Below are positions 6,679 to 8,232 of a stretch of DNA of 8,232 nucleotides, piece by piece (within the stretch, counting starts at the first letter, position 1; every line of letters begins with the position of its first letter). The notes beneath the pieces were generated by a model. That model was not told where the DNA came from and did no database searches. It saw only the letters and a program-made list of their open reading frames with translations. Source of the stretch: Alphaproteobacteria bacterium (GTDB taxonomy: Bacteria; Pseudomonadota; Alphaproteobacteria; GCA-2731375); contig JASLMY010000226.1 in NCBI GenBank assembly GCA_030746295.1, positions 1 to 8,232 of the forward strand, written 5' to 3'. The translations under genes and the position numbers were made by a program.

Positions 6679-6712
6679 GCGCCGCTCGGCGCCCTTCCCG
6701 CAGACGAATATA
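6679..6712 (-). promoter_or_regulatory. candidate moaA promoter and leader hairpin
   Basis: On the minus strand TATATT (6707-6712) is the best -10-like hexamer in the gap upstream of moaA, though the hexamer 16 bases further upstream (TTTTCT) is a poor -35. A start near 6700 would give a leader of about 50 bases containing a perfect GCGCC-GCTC-GGCGC hairpin (6679-6692). The leader is too short for a molybdenum-cofactor riboswitch. Confidence 0.25.
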
Positions 6713-6724
6713 GTCCGAGTTTAG

Positions 6725-6749
6725 CGCAAGAAAAGCGTCAGGCCTTGCG
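6725..6749 (-). terminator. weak inverted repeat after the DUF2336 gene
   Basis: CGCAAG (6725-6730) and CTTGCG (6744-6749) form a 6-bp stem with a 13-base loop, 39 bases past the DUF2336 stop in the direction of transcription. The loop is T-rich on the minus strand, but there is no T run after the stem. A second small stem, GGCGG-GTG-CCGCC, lies at 6761-6773. These are possible weak transcript ends; they do not exclude read-through to moaA. Confidence 0.2.
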
Positions 6750-6787
6750 TTTGGTCAAGCGGCGGGTGCCGCCGACGGGCGGCTGGC

Positions 6788-8053
6788 TCAGGCGAATGCG
6801 CGGCCGTCCGTGGAATGGCCAGGTGCTTGTCGCACGCGCCACTTGCCGAGCGTCAGGCTGGCTGCTTCCGGAGAGACCTGGTCGTAGAATTCGAGCAGCA
6901 GCGCCAGCGCTTCCGGTGCCGGCTCGCTGGCCGTTTCCCGGGCCTTGTAGAGCATCCGGACCAAGGCCTGAAAGGCGGCTCGGTCGAGGCCGATGGCGCG
7001 GCAGGCGATCGCCAAGCTGTGGTGGTTTCGTTGGAAGACGATGCGGCGGGCTTCCTCCGCCCCGAGGTCGGTCAATTTGGCGAAGGCGCGCTCGAACAGC
7101 GCCACCTGGCCCTGGGCCAGGGCTTTGACCGCGAAGGCCGGGGTCAACTCGCCGGCGGCGTGAAGCTTCGCCACCAGGCGTTCGACCGCTGACAGCTCGG
7201 GCCTTCGACGGCGGTTCTCGTCCTCCGTGGCCACCGCCGCGGCCGCCTCGACGATCTCGTCCTCCAGCGTCGCCGGGTCGATGTCGAAGCGCCTGACGAT
7301 GTGTTCGCGAAGGCTGAGCGAGACCCACATCAACAGCTTGTGGGCGAGGTCCACGGGCAGGTCCGAGCGTTGCACCAACGGCTCCCGATAGGCCTCGATC
7401 TGCCGGGAGGCGCCGACGATCCGGCTCATGGTCTCGTGACTGATCCGCGCGGTCTCGTTCTCCAACAGGGTGACGACCACCTCTTCTGCGCCGGTGGCGA
7501 CCAGAACCGCGGATACCTCCGGCGACAAGTCGCGGCGCACCGCGACCCCCAGCTGGTGCCCCAGGCCATGGTGGCGGACGATCTCGATCAGGTCGGAGTC
7601 CTTCAACACCGGGCTTCGGACCAGAATCTCGTAGCAAACGTCGATCTCGTCGTTCGCCAACATGAAGATCAGGGCCTCGGGCGCCCTCGGGCTCTTGGCC
7701 AGGCGCTCGGCGAGTTGCTTGCGGACCGCGATCTCCACGTCGCGGGTGAGGCGGTGCAGGATCTCGAGCATGAGCGCCCGCTCGCTGCCCAGAAGCTCGC
7801 TCTCGCGGCGCTCGAACAGGTCGGCGACGGCATCGTAGAGGGCGTTTCGATCGACCTCGCTGTGGCGCCGTGCCAGCTCGAAGAGATACTGAGCCTCTTC
7901 GTGAGCCGATTGAAACGGCGCGCCGTCGGCCGGCCAACCGGAGGTGCTGCCCGCGGCGTCGAGAGCAGGTGAGCTATCGCCTGTCGTCACTGTATCCACG
8001 TGAGAGATCCCCGTCCTTCGACCAAGTGCAGGCACCCCCTCCAAACGTCCCAT
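6788..8053 (-). CDS. DUF2336 domain protein (helical repeat)
   Basis: A 421-residue protein resembling the DUF2336 family, helical HEAT-like repeat proteins of unknown function found mainly in alphaproteobacteria. Residues 50-405 are almost wholly helix-forming, with repeated patterns such as LANDEIDVCYEILVRSPVL (132-150), LLENETARISHETMSRIV (196-213) and FQRNHHSLAIACRAIG (340-355), and no membrane segment or signal peptide. No catalytic motif is seen, so a scaffold or protein-protein interaction role is likely. Residues 1-48 are low-complexity (rich in G, S, A, D and P) and probably disordered. The ATG at 8053 is preferred, with GGGGTGG 6 bases upstream; a GTG at 7999 is possible and would leave the domain intact. 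It lies upstream of moaA on the same strand, but the 136-base gap argues against tight coupling. The family call rests on remembered patterns. Confidence 0.8.
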   Translation of the reverse strand: MGRLEGVPALGRRTGISHVDTVTTGDSSPALDAAGSTSGWPADGAPFQSAHEEAQYLFELARRHSEVDRNALYDAVADLFERRESELLGSERALMLEILHRLTRDVEIAVRKQLAERLAKSPRAPEALIFMLANDEIDVCYEILVRSPVLKDSDLIEIVRHHGLGHQLGVAVRRDLSPEVSAVLVATGAEEVVVTLLENETARISHETMSRIVGASRQIEAYREPLVQRSDLPVDLAHKLLMWVSLSLREHIVRRFDIDPATLEDEIVEAAAAVATEDENRRRRPELSAVERLVAKLHAAGELTPAFAVKALAQGQVALFERAFAKLTDLGAEEARRIVFQRNHHSLAIACRAIGLDRAAFQALVRMLYKARETASEPAPEALALLLEFYDQVSPEAASLTLGKWRVRQAPGHSTDGRAFA

Positions 8054-8112
8054 AGTTCGCCACCCCAGGATGGCTTGGAACTAGTTAAGGAAAGCATAAT
8101 GCTCGTACCGAT

Positions 8113-8132
8113 TCGTATCTTTTCGGATACGA
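8113..8132. repeat. 7-bp inverted repeat upstream of the DUF2336 gene
   Basis: TCGTATC (8113-8119) and GATACGA (8126-8132) are perfect inverted repeats with a 6-base spacer, 60-80 bases upstream of the DUF2336 start. It could be an operator or an RNA hairpin. No known regulator consensus is recognised. Confidence 0.4.
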
Positions 8133-8194
8133 TCCGCCAGGCAGAGCCGGCCTGAGCTCGGATCGCGGCGAGTGACCGAGAAACCGCGCCGTGA

Positions 8195-8208
8195 TTGATT
8201 ACAATCAA
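8195..8208. promoter_or_regulatory. perfect FNR/FixK-type binding site
   Basis: TTGAT-TACA-ATCAA matches the consensus TTGAT-N4-ATCAA for FNR/FixK/Anr-type oxygen-responsive regulators at all ten defined positions, and the dyad extends one base further on each side (ATTGAT/ATCAAT). Such sites usually lie 41.5 bases before a transcript start. Leftward this would put a start near 8160, with about a 107-base leader to the DUF2336 gene, though no good -10 is seen there. Rightward, the start would be near 8243, beyond the window. The site is symmetric, so the target cannot be decided here. Confidence 0.6.
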
Positions 8209-8232
8209 TGCATATGAGCCGCCGAATCCGTA

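Larger units (their letters stand above)
8054..8232. other. regulatory-looking non-coding region
   Basis: The last 179 bases carry no credible gene. They are more AT-rich than the rest and hold, from left to right, a near match to a CtrA site (8085-8099), a 7-bp hairpin (8113-8132), and a perfect FNR/FixK box (8195-8208). The gene to the right, if divergent, starts outside the window. Confidence 0.5.

Noticed and set aside
6652..6700. Molybdenum-cofactor riboswitch ahead of moaA
   Set aside because: The likely leader of about 50 bases has only one simple hairpin; the known motif is much longer with several stems.
6738..7937. Long second minus-strand frame overlapping the DUF2336 gene
   Set aside because: Its translation is dominated by R, G, A and P, typical of an off-frame reading of GC-rich DNA, and the DUF2336 frame has clear helical repeats.
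8214..8232. ATG near the right edge as a possible next gene
   Set aside because: Only six codons are visible, no ribosome-binding site precedes it, and it begins 5 bases after the FNR/FixK box, too close for normal activation.

Overview
The window comes from a GC-rich alphaproteobacterium, most likely of the Rhodospirillales or a nearby order. The evidence is GC-biased codon use, the 3' end of a CtrA-type cell-cycle regulator at the left edge, a DUF2336 protein (a family known mainly from alphaproteobacteria), a short NAD kinase of about 255 residues, and moaA near nadK. This placement is inferred from gene content alone.

Left part (1-493): the end of a ctrA-like gene whose conserved part begins near position 71 and which is broken upstream, then about 240 bases in which I see no gene. 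Middle left (494-4025): a divergent cluster of three hydrolases. An M81/MlrC-type metallohydrolase is on the minus strand. On the plus strand an N-formylglutamate-amidohydrolase-family enzyme is followed after 2 bases by a DUF2817 (M14-like) zinc hydrolase. They look like a small catabolic set acting on an N-acylated amino acid or peptide-like compound, but the substrate cannot be read from the sequence.

Centre (4026-4231): the convergent gap between the DUF2817 gene and nadK holds a GC-rich hairpin and two adjacent long imperfect palindromes of 72 and 76 bp. Each is bounded by GTGT...ACAC and, at most ends, by TA, like small non-autonomous (MITE-like) insertions. The second one supplies the nadK stop codon. 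It is the most distinctive structure in the window.

Right part (4229-8232): nadK (-) is divergent from a small secreted protein of an alphaproteobacterial family (+), which converges on moaA (-), the first enzyme of molybdenum cofactor synthesis. Upstream of moaA is a DUF2336 helical-repeat protein (-). The last 180 bases are non-coding and hold a perfect FNR/FixK-type box (TTGAT-N4-ATCAA), a 7-bp hairpin and a near match to a CtrA site.

I do not see a complete new defence or mobile system. Second looks are best spent on the twin palindromes, the hydrolase cluster with its unusual M81 protein, the FNR/FixK box, and the exported protein next to moaA. The window has no tRNA, rRNA, CRISPR array or transposase gene that I can recognise.
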